64,000 nucleotides of DNA from Epichloe hybrida. Taxonomy: Eukaryota > Ascomycota > Sordariomycetes > Hypocreales > Clavicipitaceae. The translations under genes and the position numbers were made by a program. This document shows positions 46,861 to 59,738 of the stretch, one piece after another (position 1 is the stretch's first letter; every line of letters begins with the position of its first letter). The stretch is taken from assembly GCA_019022495.1 (NCBI GenBank), contig JAFEKR010000004.1, positions 3,534,001 through 3,598,000 of the forward strand. Reading direction: 5' to 3'. Under the pieces are notes generated by a model that was not told where the DNA came from, made no database searches, and worked only from the letters and a program-made list of their open reading frames with translations.

Positions 46861-49548
46861 AAATTTAATTTAATTTTAAAATAATTTATAAGTTATAAAA
46901 CCTTTAAAAAAAGTACTAGTATAAAAAGTAAATTTTACTAAGAAATTACTAGTATAAAAAGTACTAGTATAAAAAGTAACTTTTACTAGTAAATTACTAG
47001 TAAATTACTAAAAGTACTAGTATAAAAAGTAACTTTTACTAAGAGATTACTAGTATAAAAAGTATTAGTATAAAAAGTAACTTTTACTAAGAGATTACTA
47101 GTATAAAAAGTACTAATATAAAAATAATTTAATTTAATTTTAAAATAATTTATAAGTTATAAAACCTTTAAAAAAAGTACTAGTATAAAAAGTAAATTTT
47201 ACTAAGAAATTACTAGTATAAAAAGTAATTTTTACTAGTAAATTACTAGTATAAAAAGTACTAGTATAAAAAGTAACTTTTACTAAGAAATTACTAGTAT
47301 AAAAAGTACTAGTATAAAAAGTAATTTTTACTAAGAAATTACTAGTATAAAAAGTAATTTTTACTAGTAAATTACTAGTAAATTACTAGTATAAAAAGTA
47401 CTAGTATAAAAAGTAACTTTTACTAGTAAATTACTAGTAAATTACTAGTATAAAAAGTACTAGTATAAAAAGTAATTTTTACTAGTAAATTACTAGTATA
47501 AAAAGTACTAGTATAAAAAGTAAATTTTACTAAGAAATTACTAGTATAAAAAGTAATTTTTACTAGTAAATTACTAGTAAATTACTAGTATAAAAAGTAC
47601 TAGTATAAAAAGTACTAGTATAAAAAGTAACTTTTACTAAGTAAATTACTAGTATAAAAAGTACTAATATAAAAAGAATTTAATTTAATTTTAAAATAAT
47701 TTATAAGTTATAAAACCTTTAAAAAAAGTACTAGTATAAAAAGTAAATTTTACTAAGAAATTACTAGTATAAAAGTAATTTTACTAGTAAATTACTAGTA
47801 TATAAAAGTACTAGTATAAAAAGTAACTTTTACTAAGAAATTACTAGTATAAAAGTACTAGTATAAAAGTAATTTTTACTAGAAATTACTAGTATAAAAA
47901 GTAATTTTACTAGTAAATTACTAGTAAATTACTAGTATAAAAAGTACTAGTATAAAAGTAACTTTTACTAGTAAATTACTAGTAAATTACTAGTATAAAA
48001 AGTACTAGTATAAAAAGTAATTTTACTAGTAAATTACTAGTATAAAAAGTACTAGTATAAAAGTAAATTTTAAAGAATTACTAGTATAGTAATTTTTACT
48101 AGAAATTACTAGTATAAAAAGTAAATTTTACTAGTAAATTACTAAAAGTAGTAGAATTACTAGTATAAAAAACTAGTACTAGTATAAAAGTAAATACTTT
48201 ACTAGTACTAATTAATACTAAGTATAGTACTAGTATAAAAGTAACTTTTACTAGAGAGATTACTAGTATAAAAAGTACTAGTATAAAAAGTAAATTTTAC
48301 TAGTAAATTACTAGTATAAAAAGTACTAGTATAAAAAGTAACTTTTACTAAGAGATTACTAGTATAAAAAGTACTAGTATAAAAAGTAACTTTTACTAGT
48401 AAATTACTAGTATAAAAAGTACTAGTATAAAAAGTAACTTTTACTAAGAAAATACTAGTATAAAAAGTACTAGTATAAAAAGTACTAGTATAAAAAGTAC
48501 TAGTATAAAAAGTACTAGTATAAAAAGTACTAGTATAAAAAGTACTAGTATAAAAAGTACTAGTATAAAAAGTAACTTTTACTAGTAAATTACTAGTAAA
48601 ATACTAGTAAAATACTAGTATAAAAATTACTAGTATAAAAAGTAAATTTTACTAAGAAATTACTAGTATAAAAAGTACTAGTATAAAAAGTAAATTTTAC
48701 TAGTAAATTACTAGTATAAAAAGTATTAGTATAAAAAGTAAATTTTACTAAGAAAATACTAGTAAAAAAAGTACTAGTATAAAAAGTAAATTTTACTAGT
48801 ATAAAAAGTACTAGTATAAAAAGTACTAGTATAAAAAGTTATAAAACCTTTAAAAATTACTAGTATAAAAAGTAAAACTTTAAAAAGTACTAGTATAAAA
48901 AGTAAATTTTACTAAGAAATTACTAGTATAAAAAGTACTAATATAAAAATAATTTAATTTAATTTTAAAATAATTTATAAGTTATAAAACCTTTAAAAAA
49001 ATTACTAGTATAAAAAGTAAATTTTACTAAGAAATTACTAGTATAAAAAGTAATTTTTACTAGTAAATTACTAGTATAAAAAGTACTAGTATAAAAAGTA
49101 ACTTTTACTAAGAGATTACTAGTATAAAAAGTACTAGTATAAAAAGTAAATTTTACTAGTAAATTACTAGTATAAAAAGTATTAGTATAAAAAGTAACTT
49201 TTACTAGTAAAGTACTAGTATAAAAAGTACTAGTATAGTAACTTTTACTTACTAGAAAGTACTAGTATAAAAAGTAAATTTACTTACTAGTAAATTACTA
49301 GTAAATTACTAGTATAAAAAGTACTAGTATAAAAAGTAAATTTTACTAGTAAATTACTAGTATAAAAAGTACTAGTATAAAAAGTAAATTTTACTAGTAA
49401 ATTACTAGTATAAAAAGTATTAGTATAAAAAGTAACTTTTACTAGTAAAGTACTAGTATAAAAAGTACTAGTATAAAAAGTACTAGTATAAAAAGTAACT
49501 TTTACTAAGAGATTACTAGTATAAAAAGTACTAATATAAAAATAATTT
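46861..49548. repeat. AT-rich satellite of ACTAGTATAAAAAGT units
   Basis: About 2.7 kb built almost only from 15-bp units ACTAGTATAAAAAGT mixed with TTACTAGTAA and TTTTACTAAGAAA spacers. A longer header (AATTTAATTTTAAAATAATT...ATAAAACCTTTAAAAA) recurs near 46866, 47128, 47680 and 48953 and defines higher-order blocks. The palindrome ACTAGT occurs scores of times. Composition is nearly pure A/T with one C/G pair per unit. It interrupts retroelement remnants (Gag-like before, reverse transcriptase-like after). The open frame on its reverse strand (49287-49574) is only the translated repeat. Confidence 0.93.
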
Positions 49549-49904
49549 CCAGGATTCAGCCCAGCTGCAACCATCTCGCATGCCTCAAGGCTCTCAGCCA
49601 GCGGGATTCACAATAACAGAAGTGATAAGGATTGCGCTTGGACCGATTCCTTCGCCTTTACCCAGAGCCTTCTCTAACCGCACCTCAAATGCCAGGTGAC
49701 CTGAGTGCGTTGACTGGATACATAGATGATATATTCTATAAGCATACCTTATTTAAAGAGCAATGGTTTTTTGTTAAAGATCACCTACTGCCCAGACTGC
49801 TGTGGACTTTGTTAAAGCTGAGTTTCAAAAAGGTGTCCCTGGGAATGAGTTCAATTATCGCGGTTGGCTGGGTTCATGAGATTGACACCTACACACATCA
49901 ATAG
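49549..49904 (+). pseudogene. Reverse transcriptase fragment of a Gypsy-like element
   Basis: Frame 1 reads MPQGSQPAGFTITEVIRIAL and GPIPSPLP; a one-base shift near 49662 then gives EPSLTAPQMPGDLSALTGYI followed by DDIFYKHTLFKEQW and LPRLLWTLLKLSFKKVSLGM. GYIDDIF is the catalytic YxDD box with the following palm and thumb text. No integrase or LTR is visible downstream. With the Gag-like piece at 46392 it forms one relic split by the satellite. Confidence 0.7.
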
Positions 49905-50222
49905 GTCATTAGGACGGCGAATCAAGGACAAGTGGACTCGTTTCATAGACTTTTTAACATTTTCGACTCGGTCAGGAGAACCGCATACTTGTGCAAACCT
50001 CGATATTTCAACCCCCCTCATAAGTCATATCCATTCCGACCCTGAACCAAACCCCCAAACACCTTTTCCGGTACACCAGATGCAAGACTTCGCAACCAAA
50101 CATGGTTCCAGTACAATAAGATTCCAGGTTCAGGCAGCTTCTGAGGAAAATGATCCGAGTTCCCTCCTGCAAATGAAATGGCAATTTTCAGATGCACAGA
50201 ATGTAGCAAGTTTCCGAAACAT
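49905..50222. other. Transition from repeat island to gene-bearing DNA
   Basis: No gene supported. It lies just beyond the 3' end of the transcription factor locus. Confidence 0.4.
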
Positions 50223-53200
50223 TCAGACGGACAATTCCAATTGGGCGGCTGCCTCGCTCTCCATGGCCATGTCGCCGTCGTTATCGAGGCTGGCCAGGTC
50301 GAGTGTTTCGTCCATCAATTTTGTGATGCTCGTATCGTTGTTGTGAAAGATTTTGGCCGTCAGACCGTCGCCTGATTTGGTACTGTCGCTGCCTTTGGCA
50401 TTGCTGCCGTCACCGGGGAATTGGAGCCACTGATCGACATCGAATTCGGTACCGGCAACGGCGTTCCAGTCGAACTCATCATGGCCTTGCATAAAGTCAA
50501 GATCTAAACTGTCCAGATCCACGAGCTGCGTCTCTTCGGATTGGCCACTGGCGCTGGGAGTAAGCTCGGCCGAGTCAAGTCGGTTTGTGGAGGAGAATCG
50601 TTGGACAGCTCCAGCGCCGCAGCATTGACCGTGTTGGGGGGGAGGAGCATGGGCATTTTGATGACCGGGGCTCGCTTGGGATTCTGGTTGTTGAAGAGCG
50701 TTTGCGAGCCCGTCATACACGACACGTTCTCAGGAGGTGGCGTCTGCGCATCGAATCCGGCGGGCAGATCTTGCGTAATGGCCGACAAGGTCTGTTGTCC
50801 GAAATTTGCATTGATGTCAATGGCCGCCTTTCGCAAGGCCGCGTCCAGGAATCCAGTGGCGTAGTCGGCCGCGGCGTAGATCTCCCTGAGCTTCTCCATG
50901 ACACGCATGCATTGGCGGAAGCCTCTGGTGGCGCCTTCGCGTGCTTGCGGTGCGGGATTCTTCATTTCCAGCAGGTGAATGATCATGGCAGGGAGAATCA
51001 CGGTGACTCCTGTCGTGGGCAAGTATCTTTCCAAGCGCAAATGGTGCAGCTCTGAAGCCATGCGAGTGATTTGCGCAGCAGCATCGCGAACACGCAACCT
51101 CGACATTTCCTAGACCTGGCGGGAAGCGGTAGGGGCCTGCGTAGGGGATGAGGGCAGGAATTGCGGCCGGTGCAGCGCTGATACCGTCGTGTGGTAGACC
51201 ATGTGTAGAATGGTTCGCTGAACAGCCACGGTAGATCGGCCAGCTTTGATATCCATGGGATTGAGAGGTCTGTACCGGCAGACATCGGGCAGCGACGCGG
51301 CCCATGCGCCTAGCTCCATGTCAACCGAGTTTACGCTGTCCACGTTTTCCACCTGCTTGTTAGGGAACAGCATCATGGTGCTGTTGGTCGTGTTCTCGGG
51401 CTTCATCTTGTCACGGATGAGGACTGAGTACTGAGTTTTGAGCATATGGCTGATGCACAGGCACAGTTTGGCTTTCGATATGCACATGGCGGCAAGTTCG
51501 CGCTGCATGCTGACGTCTCGGATCAATGTGCACTCGTGCGGCACGACGCTGATTCCCTCTTGCAAAGGTTGTATGTCGAAATCGCTCTCAATGAGCATGG
51601 GGACATCAAAGTCCTCGTCCTTGATGCGGGTTGGACGTCGCATGCCGAGAGCAATCAGGCGATCACGCATAAAGCAAGACCACCATATACGTTTCCAAAG
51701 ACGCTGCTTGGACAATGACATGGTTGTTGTGCCCGGGTCCCGGTGCAATCCAATGGTATGGGCCAGCGATATGGCAACTCCCATCCAGTGCCATGTGTCT
51801 TTCTGGTCGTCGGGAGTTTCGTACCAGTACGTCATCTGCATGAGGGCCTGGACAAGGACAAGCCTGTCTTGTTCGTAATCGAAATCATAGAGCAGCTGCA
51901 TTGCGTTAGAATACACGGGGTTGTCCTGTCCTATAGCACAGGTTCGTCGAAATTTGGCGGCTTGCTTACCCTCGTCTTCTGGAAGAATGCTTTCCTGGCG
52001 GCCTTGCGACTAGAGAATCCAGCTTCGCGGAGATACTTCATGTCCACAAACGCCGTGGCGGAGAACATGATGGACTGGTATAATAATAGACTTGTCTGTC
52101 CATTGACGCCATCTCGTCGGTCAACGATGCTCAAGAAGTGGCGCAAGTCGATCAATGGCATATATGGGTAAACGAATTCAATGTAGCAATGCAGGAGAGC
52201 TTTCTGCAGGGAAATGCTTGGCAGCGTCAGGGCGCCCTTGATGGCGAGATACTGGACATCTTCCGGCGCGATCTTGGCTGGCAGAGGTCTAACGAAGGCC
52301 GGTAGCTGAGACCCTGCATCAGGAAGCTCGAGCGAGTTGAGGAATTGCGCGGTGCGGCCGTGCCCGAGCGAGGCGGGTTGCTGTGTGGGAATAATGTTAG
52401 AACGTGGACCCATCATTGCGTGGCATTGACATGTCACATGTAACGAACCTGATTGAGCAGATCGCTGTCGTTGTAGTATCCAGCGCAACGTTGATCTGTG
52501 ACATGTGTGTGTGTGTGGTCAGCATGATGTTGTTGGGCCGTGCGTTGATGTGTGAAATGACAATTTACATGTGAAAGCACAAAGCACAGCGTGGCAGACG
52601 AGACGGGGGCGGAATATGATACCCGTGACGATGAATCATGTGGGGCAGGAAAGACGGGGGAAAAGGACGGCCCATGATTGGCGGAGAAGTCGGCAGCGGA
52701 GGAGCTTTCCATCCGTCCGTTGTCACGAGATGTACCAAAGACTTACAAAGCATGTGGGGTACATGACCGTCGACGCTGCTCCTGGACAGCAGAGGAGCAG
52801 CGGCGTCGGGACTATTTGTCGAAAAGGCGGAGACGCTTGCACTGCTGATGGACAAGGGAGGCGTTGCCAAAGCCGCAGATGTCGAGGTCGAGGTCGAGGT
52901 CGAGGTCGACGGGGCCGTGGAGGTCACCGTGGTGGTCTTGCTGCATCGCAGTTGTGCCTCGGGCGATGCGTCAGATGCGCTCGGGGGTACAAGATTCTTT
53001 CTAGAAGTCCGTGTCAGTGCCACGGCAACCAGCAACCAGCAACCAGCAAAAACTTCAGCAACGGAGGCCCCCGGGTTGGTTGGGTTGGTGTCTGGTATAC
53101 ATAGGACGCGGGGTCCGCTGTGGAAACAAGCCCGGAGGCATCAGGGGGGGGGTGAGTGAGTGAGTGAGTGAGTAGTGGGCAGGTTCTCGGTGACGCGGGA

Positions 53201-53587
53201 CAATTGACGACTTACTTTCGCCGCCGGCTCTCTTGCACGATGCACTGGGAGACATTGAAAAATTGTCAGCCGGGACCGGGACGGATGGGACTGGGACTGG
53301 TAGTGTGGAACTTCCAACTGCCAACTGGAAAATGGAAATGGAATGGAACTCACCTCGACGTTATCCCAACGGCAATTGCCGCATGGCGCGCCCTCTACTA
53401 CATCGCAGCGAACCTTGCGCGCCCGGCACGACACGCAGGCCCGCGCAGCTCTTCGCTTCGTTGCTTTTTGCGGGACGCTCGAGTCTTCGCCGGCTGGTGC
53501 CATTCGTTTCTTGTTGTTCTTGTCTGCAGAATCCGATGAATGGGATGAGGCGGGTGAAGCGCCGTCATTTGAGGGTTCTGGCGCCAT
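50223..53587 (-). pseudogene. C6 zinc cluster transcription factor, cutinase factor 1 beta/FarA type, with in-frame stop
   Basis: Fungal regulator of the CTF1/FarA type, whose members activate fatty-acid and cutin catabolism genes in the nucleus. Exons: 53587-53354, 53244-53216, 53000-52747, 52495-52449, 52380-51970, 51925-50630 and 50564-50223. The C6 cluster is ACVSCRARKVRCDVVEGAPC plus GNCRWDNVEC (Cys 51, 54, 61, 69, 72, 79; the last after intron 1), then QESRRRKK. The fungal-specific domain includes ALLHCYIEFVYPYMPLIDLR, TYWYETPDDQKDTWHWMGVA and MRRPTRIKDEDFDVPML. An in-frame TAG (51112-51110, codon 597) splits the conserved C-terminal region; the frame continues directly with EMSRLRVRDAAAQITRM and family text. 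A second frame change near 50565-50630 needs a weak 65-bp intron (GTCAAT...CCGAG) or an indel. With both bridged, 870 aa. It is probably a truncated or inactivated allele; a sequencing error is the alternative. Confidence 0.8.
52881..52910. repeat. (GTCGAG)n hexamer repeat inside a coding exon
   Basis: Five hexamers encode a Ser-Thr alternation (STSTSTSTS) in the linker after the zinc cluster of the transcription factor. Confidence 0.9.
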
Positions 53588-56500
53588 CGTGTCGTGGTAG
53601 TTGGTCCCTTGGCAAAATGAATGCTATGTGAATCCGAGGAAAAACTTGTGAATTGACCTCGAGCAATGTCGTTTTGGTGAGGCGAGTCGAGTTATCGTGG
53701 GTTCGTGGGCAGCTTCTCTTCCAGTCTCGGATTCCGCTCCAGGGGGGGGGGGGATTCAAATTTATTGTCGTGATTTCTCATTGAAGAGCCTTCCAGCAAA
53801 GAAAAGAAATCGCCAAGGTCTGGTCCGGTCCGTTCTAGACGAGATCGATTCTGACGCGATAACAGCTCGATGGTCGCTCAAGTGACGCAATTCTGTAAGT
53901 GGTAGCCAAGCGGTGGTCTCAAAAGCTCCGTTTGACCGAGCAGTGTATTGCGAGTCGTCCAACCGTGGGCAATAAGCTGATTGGGCCTGGCAGATGGGGA
54001 TGATGAGAGAGCTTCACTAGCAATGAAACAATCAACCAAACAACCAAGAGGGGAGATGGTCCAGCAAGGTCGGAAGAAGTTGAAAAACCGTCCAGAAACA
54101 ACTTGTTCTGTTCTTGTTCACGAACCGTGAACCACAAGAAGAGTCCGGGGGTGGGCTTCGTAGCCCCCGGGGCGTGAAATCCTATTATATTCCCGTCTAT
54201 TTCAACGACCCAGCATGACCCATAACCATAAAAGCATTCATTCTCACTCGCCGGCCCTGTACCATGACGATGACAACGCTAAGCCTGGACCTGTCCCAGT
54301 ACCGGAGGCCCGCAGGCAGACTTTACGAGGACCGTTCGAGGTGGCTCACGGGCTTGCCAAGTCCAGCGGAGCAATAGGGGGGGGTGTTGTCAGGTGTGTG
54401 TGTGTCTTCATCTCCGGTGGTAAGAAAAGACCCAACAAGCCGTCGTTGATTTATTAGTCCACTTTGTTGGTGCTTCCCTGCACTTTAGCGTACGGAGAAC
54501 ACCGCTAAGTACTATGTATGTGCTTCATGGCACCGGCAACTTGGCCGGCTGATAGAGCTTGTCCCCCAGATCCAACTTTGTCGTCGATTCGGTCCGTTGC
54601 CAAAGAAGATCGATTACCCCATGGTTCAATATTCAAGGCCTCCTCCGCGATCTCGGGGCAGCAAATACCCTTACCCCTAAATCAATCAGGAGCCGCGCTG
54701 CTTTCCATTCGATATAGAACAACAGGTGAGACGGAACTCAAGTCAATCTCGGACTGTTCACAGCCTTGTGAGTACATACAATCTTCGACAGGACTGCTTC
54801 ACTCGTTCGTCTCTTGTCCAGGTTCTCCGTCGTCCTGCCGCATGTGCACCGCAATTGACTTGTCACGGGCACGGGAAGGAAAATATGTAATGTTAATGTT
54901 GGATGGTTGTAATAATACTCCAGGGGTGCGCGCGTGTAAAACTCCCACTGCCAGATCATCAGACTCAAGTCTTTGACATCATGAAGCACTGGTTGATTAT
55001 AAACTGACAACTGACCAAGACTTGGCTAAAAGTCAGCTAATAAATCAATTCCACACCCTGCGCGCAACGCGCTACCCCGACTCCCGATGCCGGCCCCGTC
55101 CCGTCTAATTCGAGCCCTTTCTCCGTTATCAGAGCTCGGCGTGCTTGACATCTCGATGGCATGCGCCTCGGTCAACCCCCTCCCCCCTTTCCCCGCCCAC
55201 CACTTTTCAAAACGGGTTGGCCATGGCAGATCCGTACTAGAGCCGTCCTGGAACGAATGTCACCAAAGCGGCCCAGAAAGGAAACCCATCCATCCATCCC
55301 CCTTGGAGCAGCACCACGGCGGACGGCCGGCAGTCATCCATCTGCTGTGAAAGTCGGTCAGCTTCCCCGATCCGAACATCGGTCACTGCTGGACCAAGAC
55401 AAGAACATGAATCATGAGTTCTAATGCGTAAAACCGTAATCCGCACAGCATCTAGTTTAGTTCTGCGACAAGCTGAGTTCGAACTTGTGGCGGAAAATTT
55501 CCGGACCGCGCACAGAACTTGCCGTCAGGTTTGCTGGGCCAGCAGCGGGTGGAAGTATGTAATTCTTTCAATCCAATCTCTCCGTCAATGGTCAATGGCC
55601 AACATCCGATATGCCCCCGGCAAATGTTTCAAGCAACTTCCTCCAGTCGTTGCGCCAACGGCAAAAAATGGTCTTGTCTCCCCGAGCCCGAGGAAAGGGA
55701 TCCCAGCCCATTCATTCATGGCGAGGCAGATCCGGCAGTCACAGTCAGTCAGTTACACACGGAGTACGGAGTAATAAGTCAAGTCGGATCAGCCCATTCA
55801 GGATCCTGCTCCGTCTCCGCCCCTCGCACAACAATAAACCGTGCCCCTCAACCAGCGTCGGTCCAGCGAGCAACCCCCCGTGCACGGAATCAACAAGACG
55901 CGGCTCCAGCGGACATCGACTCCGCTTCGGAACCGACGTCCATAAAGAATGGCTCGCTCCACGGACTTTTCCGTGCCCACAGCCAGACCGCCAGCTTCAC
56001 CCACCCTACCCTAGGGTAAGTCACCACTCGCATATTTGTTTGTCCTGCCACTCGGTCAGCGAGCAAACGAGTTCGGCCCTCCGACCCGAGCGTTATCGCC
56101 GAGCTCTTGTCTTGTGCCTTGAAATCCATCCAGTCCTTCGATACCTTCCATCAAACCATGCTCAAACAAACTTCATCACTCTTCCCTCTCCCTTTCCCTT
56201 TCCCTTTCCCTTTCCCTTTCCCTTTCAAAACAATCTCCCCTTTCCCATCCCATGACTGCATCCTTCGCAACAACTTCCGCAGGCCCAGACAGAACAGGTT
56301 ATTGAATTCACCCTGCTCAGCCAAGAGACATCAGCACAACTTCCCTTGTTCGCGCCAAGTATCGGTTCGTACGGTACCCGATGGAAGCTTCCAGGAGACA
56401 TGCTTCACTGCATTTCCATGATCCTTCTTTTTTTTTTTTTTCTATTCCTTGTGGAAAGCTAGTTGGCCCTTCTTGGTGCCTTCCTACCCCACATGTCAAG

Positions 56501-57051
56501 ATGGGTCCGTTGGGCTGAACATGTCGACATCATACATCATATTGAGATATCGACCAGTTGGGTGAGGGAACTACCATCGTCCGTGCCGGCAGTACATACC
56601 ACGGAATCTATGCCCCGGACTGAACTCATCTTATGTCGACCATGTACGTCAATCTGTGGCAGCTTCCACAATGGCCTTCACTCACTGTATTGGTCATCTC
56701 TCTCACATCACATTACGTGTCAGCGTGCATGGAAGCTCATATTGATACTCATTCTATTATGCCGTTGTCCGCCAGGATACAACGCTATCCAAAGCCATGG
56801 CTAACAAGTGAGTCTAGCATACTGAATAAGACGTCGCCAATCATCAATACCGCTGTGCAGCAAGCTACCCTTGTCGTCTAGACTGGTGGTTCCCAAAAGA
56901 GCAACAAGAAGAAACTCATTCGATTCAACGCCGGTTGCATCTTTTCGTCCAGTTCATGTCCACAGATCCATCATCGAAGACGCGCAAAGCTGACGCCCTT
57001 GTCAACGATTGGCCCCCCTTGGCCCTGTTTTGTCCCTTACCACCTGTCGCT
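53588..57051. other. Long intergenic region, 3.5 kb
   Basis: Upstream of the transcription factor and downstream of the malic enzyme gene. No supportable gene. It has a hexamer repeat (56190-56225), a T run near 56407-56421, and TACGGAGTA at 55765-55773 overlapping a second ACGGAGTA. ORFs at 55424-56421 overlap in several frames and match no family I know. Confidence 0.5.
56190..56225. repeat. (CCCTTT)6 repeat
   Basis: Six perfect units. It resembles no telomere repeat (fungal TTAGGG/CCCTAA), only a pyrimidine tract. Confidence 0.92.
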
Positions 57052-59738
57052 CTACAGGCGACCACGAGCATCAGTGAAGCACATGGGATTGTAGATGTGC
57101 TGCTTGATGTAAGCCGTCAGGGCCACATCACCCCACTCTTCCCACTCGTGCCAGTAGTGTTCAGGGAGTTCTGAAACGCCGTCCCGTCGAGCAGCCTTCA
57201 TCACCTCGCGTGCCACATTAATGCTGGCGTCACGAACACGCTCAATCCGAGGATAGATGAGACCCTTGTGAATCTCCTCGGCGTTCAGAGAACCAGCCAG
57301 TGCATCAGCAGAAGTATACACCATGTCATCGGTGACACGGGAAGCCTTGGCGAGAATGGCACCGAGACCCAAGCCAGGGAAGACGTAGACATTGTTGCCT
57401 TGGTTGGGGTGATACGTCACTTCACCTGCTTCTCCGCCCACCTTGACAGTGAAGGACTGGAAAGGGGATCCAGAGGCGAAGATGGCGGAGCCGTCGGTCC
57501 ATTGCACAGCCTGCTCGAACGTGCACTCGGCCTTGGTCAAGGGGTTGCTTAGGGGAAATAGGATGGGTCGACGACCGAGACCGCCAGCGTCAACGGAAGC
57601 CTTCAATGCTCGAATCACGGACTCGGTGAAAATGCCGTGCGTGGCGGCAAGACCGATCAGAGCACTGGGCTTGACGTACTCAATGACTTCTTCCAGAGTA
57701 CGCAGTTGAAGACCGTTGTTGTCAGTACGAGCAAAGTGTTTCTTGTGCTCGGCGAGCTTGTCACCACGGTCCATGGTAACGAGACCTTTGGTGTCAACCA
57801 ACCAGAACTTGTCGCGGGCTTCGGCTTCGGAAAATCCCCTACGAGTGTAGTATTCAACTAGTTGCTTGGCGACGCCAACGCCGGCAGAACCAGCGCCCAT
57901 GAAGACGAGACGCTGCTCCTCAATGGGCACCCCAGACAAGTTTACGGCGCCGATGTACCTAGTGGTATGTCAGTAACATGCCTATCATGGCAAACGATGG
58001 GACGTTCGTCGGCCTTTCGAGCGTACGGACCCTCCTAGAACAACTGCACCAGTACCCTGGATATCGTCGTTGAAAGCACGATGCGTGTTTCTATAACGAT
58101 CGAGATACTTGAAGGCCTTTTCACTTTCGAAATCTTCAAATTGGACAACCATGTTAGGATATACCTCCTTTACGGAATCCATAAAGTCGTCCATGAATTC
58201 TTGCTGGACGTCTACGGGCGGACGCTTCTGTCTAAGACCAAGATACAAGGGATCCTTCAAGTTGGCCTCGTTGTTGGTGCCACAGTCCAAGACGATGGGG
58301 AGAGTCTTGGAAGGGTGAATGCCTGCGGCAGCCGTGTACAAGGCCAGCTTGCCAATCTATCCAGTGTTGTCAGCATCTCGCCGCTGAAAGATTTGTGTCA
58401 CGTTTCAATGTGACGCCGTGAATGTTGATTCCCTTTTACTTACGGAGATGCCAACTCCATTCATGCCCAAATCGCCGAGACCGAGGATGCGGGATCCATC
58501 TGTGACAACGCATATGTCCGGATCTGAGCACGGCCAATTTTTCAACATGGTACGAATCGACTTTCTTTGCTTGATGGAGATGTACAACGCTTCGGGCCGA
58601 GTGTACAAGCTGGAGTACTGCAGACAGACGTCACCGATGGTGGGCGTGTATACCAACGGCATGAGGTCGCGAACATTGTCCATCAAGAGGCGATAGAACA
58701 GACCGGTGTTCTGGTCCTTCAAGCTGGAAAGGTAGAGGTACTTGTCGATGCTCGTCTGGCGAGTCTGAATCATCTTCATCGCTCTTGCGCATTGAGTCTG
58801 CAGGCTTTCCATCGTGTGCGGGAGGAGACCGGTGAGGTTCTTGGTAACACGCTCTTCAGGGGTGAATGAAAGGCCTGCAAAAAAAGAAACACACAAAGGC
58901 AATCTGATTAGTACAAGCAAGACCTGAAAGTATTACGGCCGGCAAAGCGACCTCACGGTGCAAACAGCAGCATCTCAACTGCGAATATATCGAACGTGAA
59001 GAGACGAAGCCCAAAGTTTCTACCGGGTGATGCTGCGATGGCGAGATTGAAAATTGGCATGGACAGATGAGAGAGAGGGTGTGAAGTTGAACACGTACCC
59101 TTGTTCCAGAGAGGCTCGCGAATGATTTGGTATCCAGCAGCCTGGGATTTGGCGAGATGTTCAGTGGTACGGTCTTGCTTGACCTCGCCGTGTGAGTCCT
59201 TGGCATAACCGCGGTGCTGGTCAAGAGCAGCCATCTTCATTGCTTCTCGTACAGCAAAGAGGTCAATGGTTGACAGGGGGTTAAAGTCGGTAAGCCTGCG
59301 GCCAGAGATGGACATTCGCTTATTAGATACAGAGGTACGTGGACAACGGCCGGAGCTGACAGACGATGATGGAGATGATGATGGAGGCGTTGACAGGTCT
59401 GAGCTTTCAGGACTATGAGGCGACGCCATTGACATGGCTGTGGAGGAAGACGTCAAGGAAGAAGAAGAGCTGAGAGGGAAAGCTGAAGGTGTGTGCACAG
59501 ATGTAGCAGCAGGGGACGTGGGAGCTGACGAGGAGGAATATACGGAAGAAGCAGGGCAATGCTGACGGAGAGCGGCGGAGACAGTTGACGAGGGTCTCGC
59601 CGTCGAGATGGATGGGCCTTGAGCTCCATCGGCAGCGAGGTGGGACAGGCGGTTTAATAAAAGCCTGGGGGAGGACGATGGACCGCCCGAGGGAGCCCAA
59701 GCAGACCCGGCCAAGGTCGAGAGCCGGTGCTGATACAT
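57052..59738 (-). CDS. Mitochondrial NAD-dependent malic enzyme
   Basis: Oxidative decarboxylation of malate to pyruvate and CO2 with NAD. 767 aa from exons 59738-59099, 58874-58444, 58356-58031 and 57958-57052; all introns GT-AG and in phase. The first 130 residues are basic and Ser-rich, consistent with a mitochondrial presequence plus a low-complexity extension; the protein is longer than typical (about 580-670). Family motifs: LMPLVYTPTIGDVCLQYSS (catalytic Tyr), IGKLALYTAAAG (catalytic Lys), VQFEDFESEKAF (metal-binding acids), FNDDIQGTGAVVLGG, the dinucleotide fold VFMGAGSAGVGVAKQL, and LFPLSNPLTKAECT. All key residues are present, so it should be active. The start is uncertain: ATG 59738 is the first in frame (upstream codons begin with TTG), and internal ATGs could also serve. 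The 224-bp first intron is longer than the others. Confidence 0.93.

Noticed and set aside
49287..49574. 95-codon frame with FYTSTFYTS repeats
   Set aside because: It is the reverse-strand translation of the AT satellite, not a gene.
56190..56225. (CCCTTT)n as possible telomere-like repeat
   Set aside because: The unit is not the fungal CCCTAA and it lies internally; it is a pyrimidine microsatellite.
53588..57051. Several ORFs of 80-214 codons between the transcription factor and the malic enzyme
   Set aside because: They overlap each other in different frames, contain simple repeats, and have no recognisable product.
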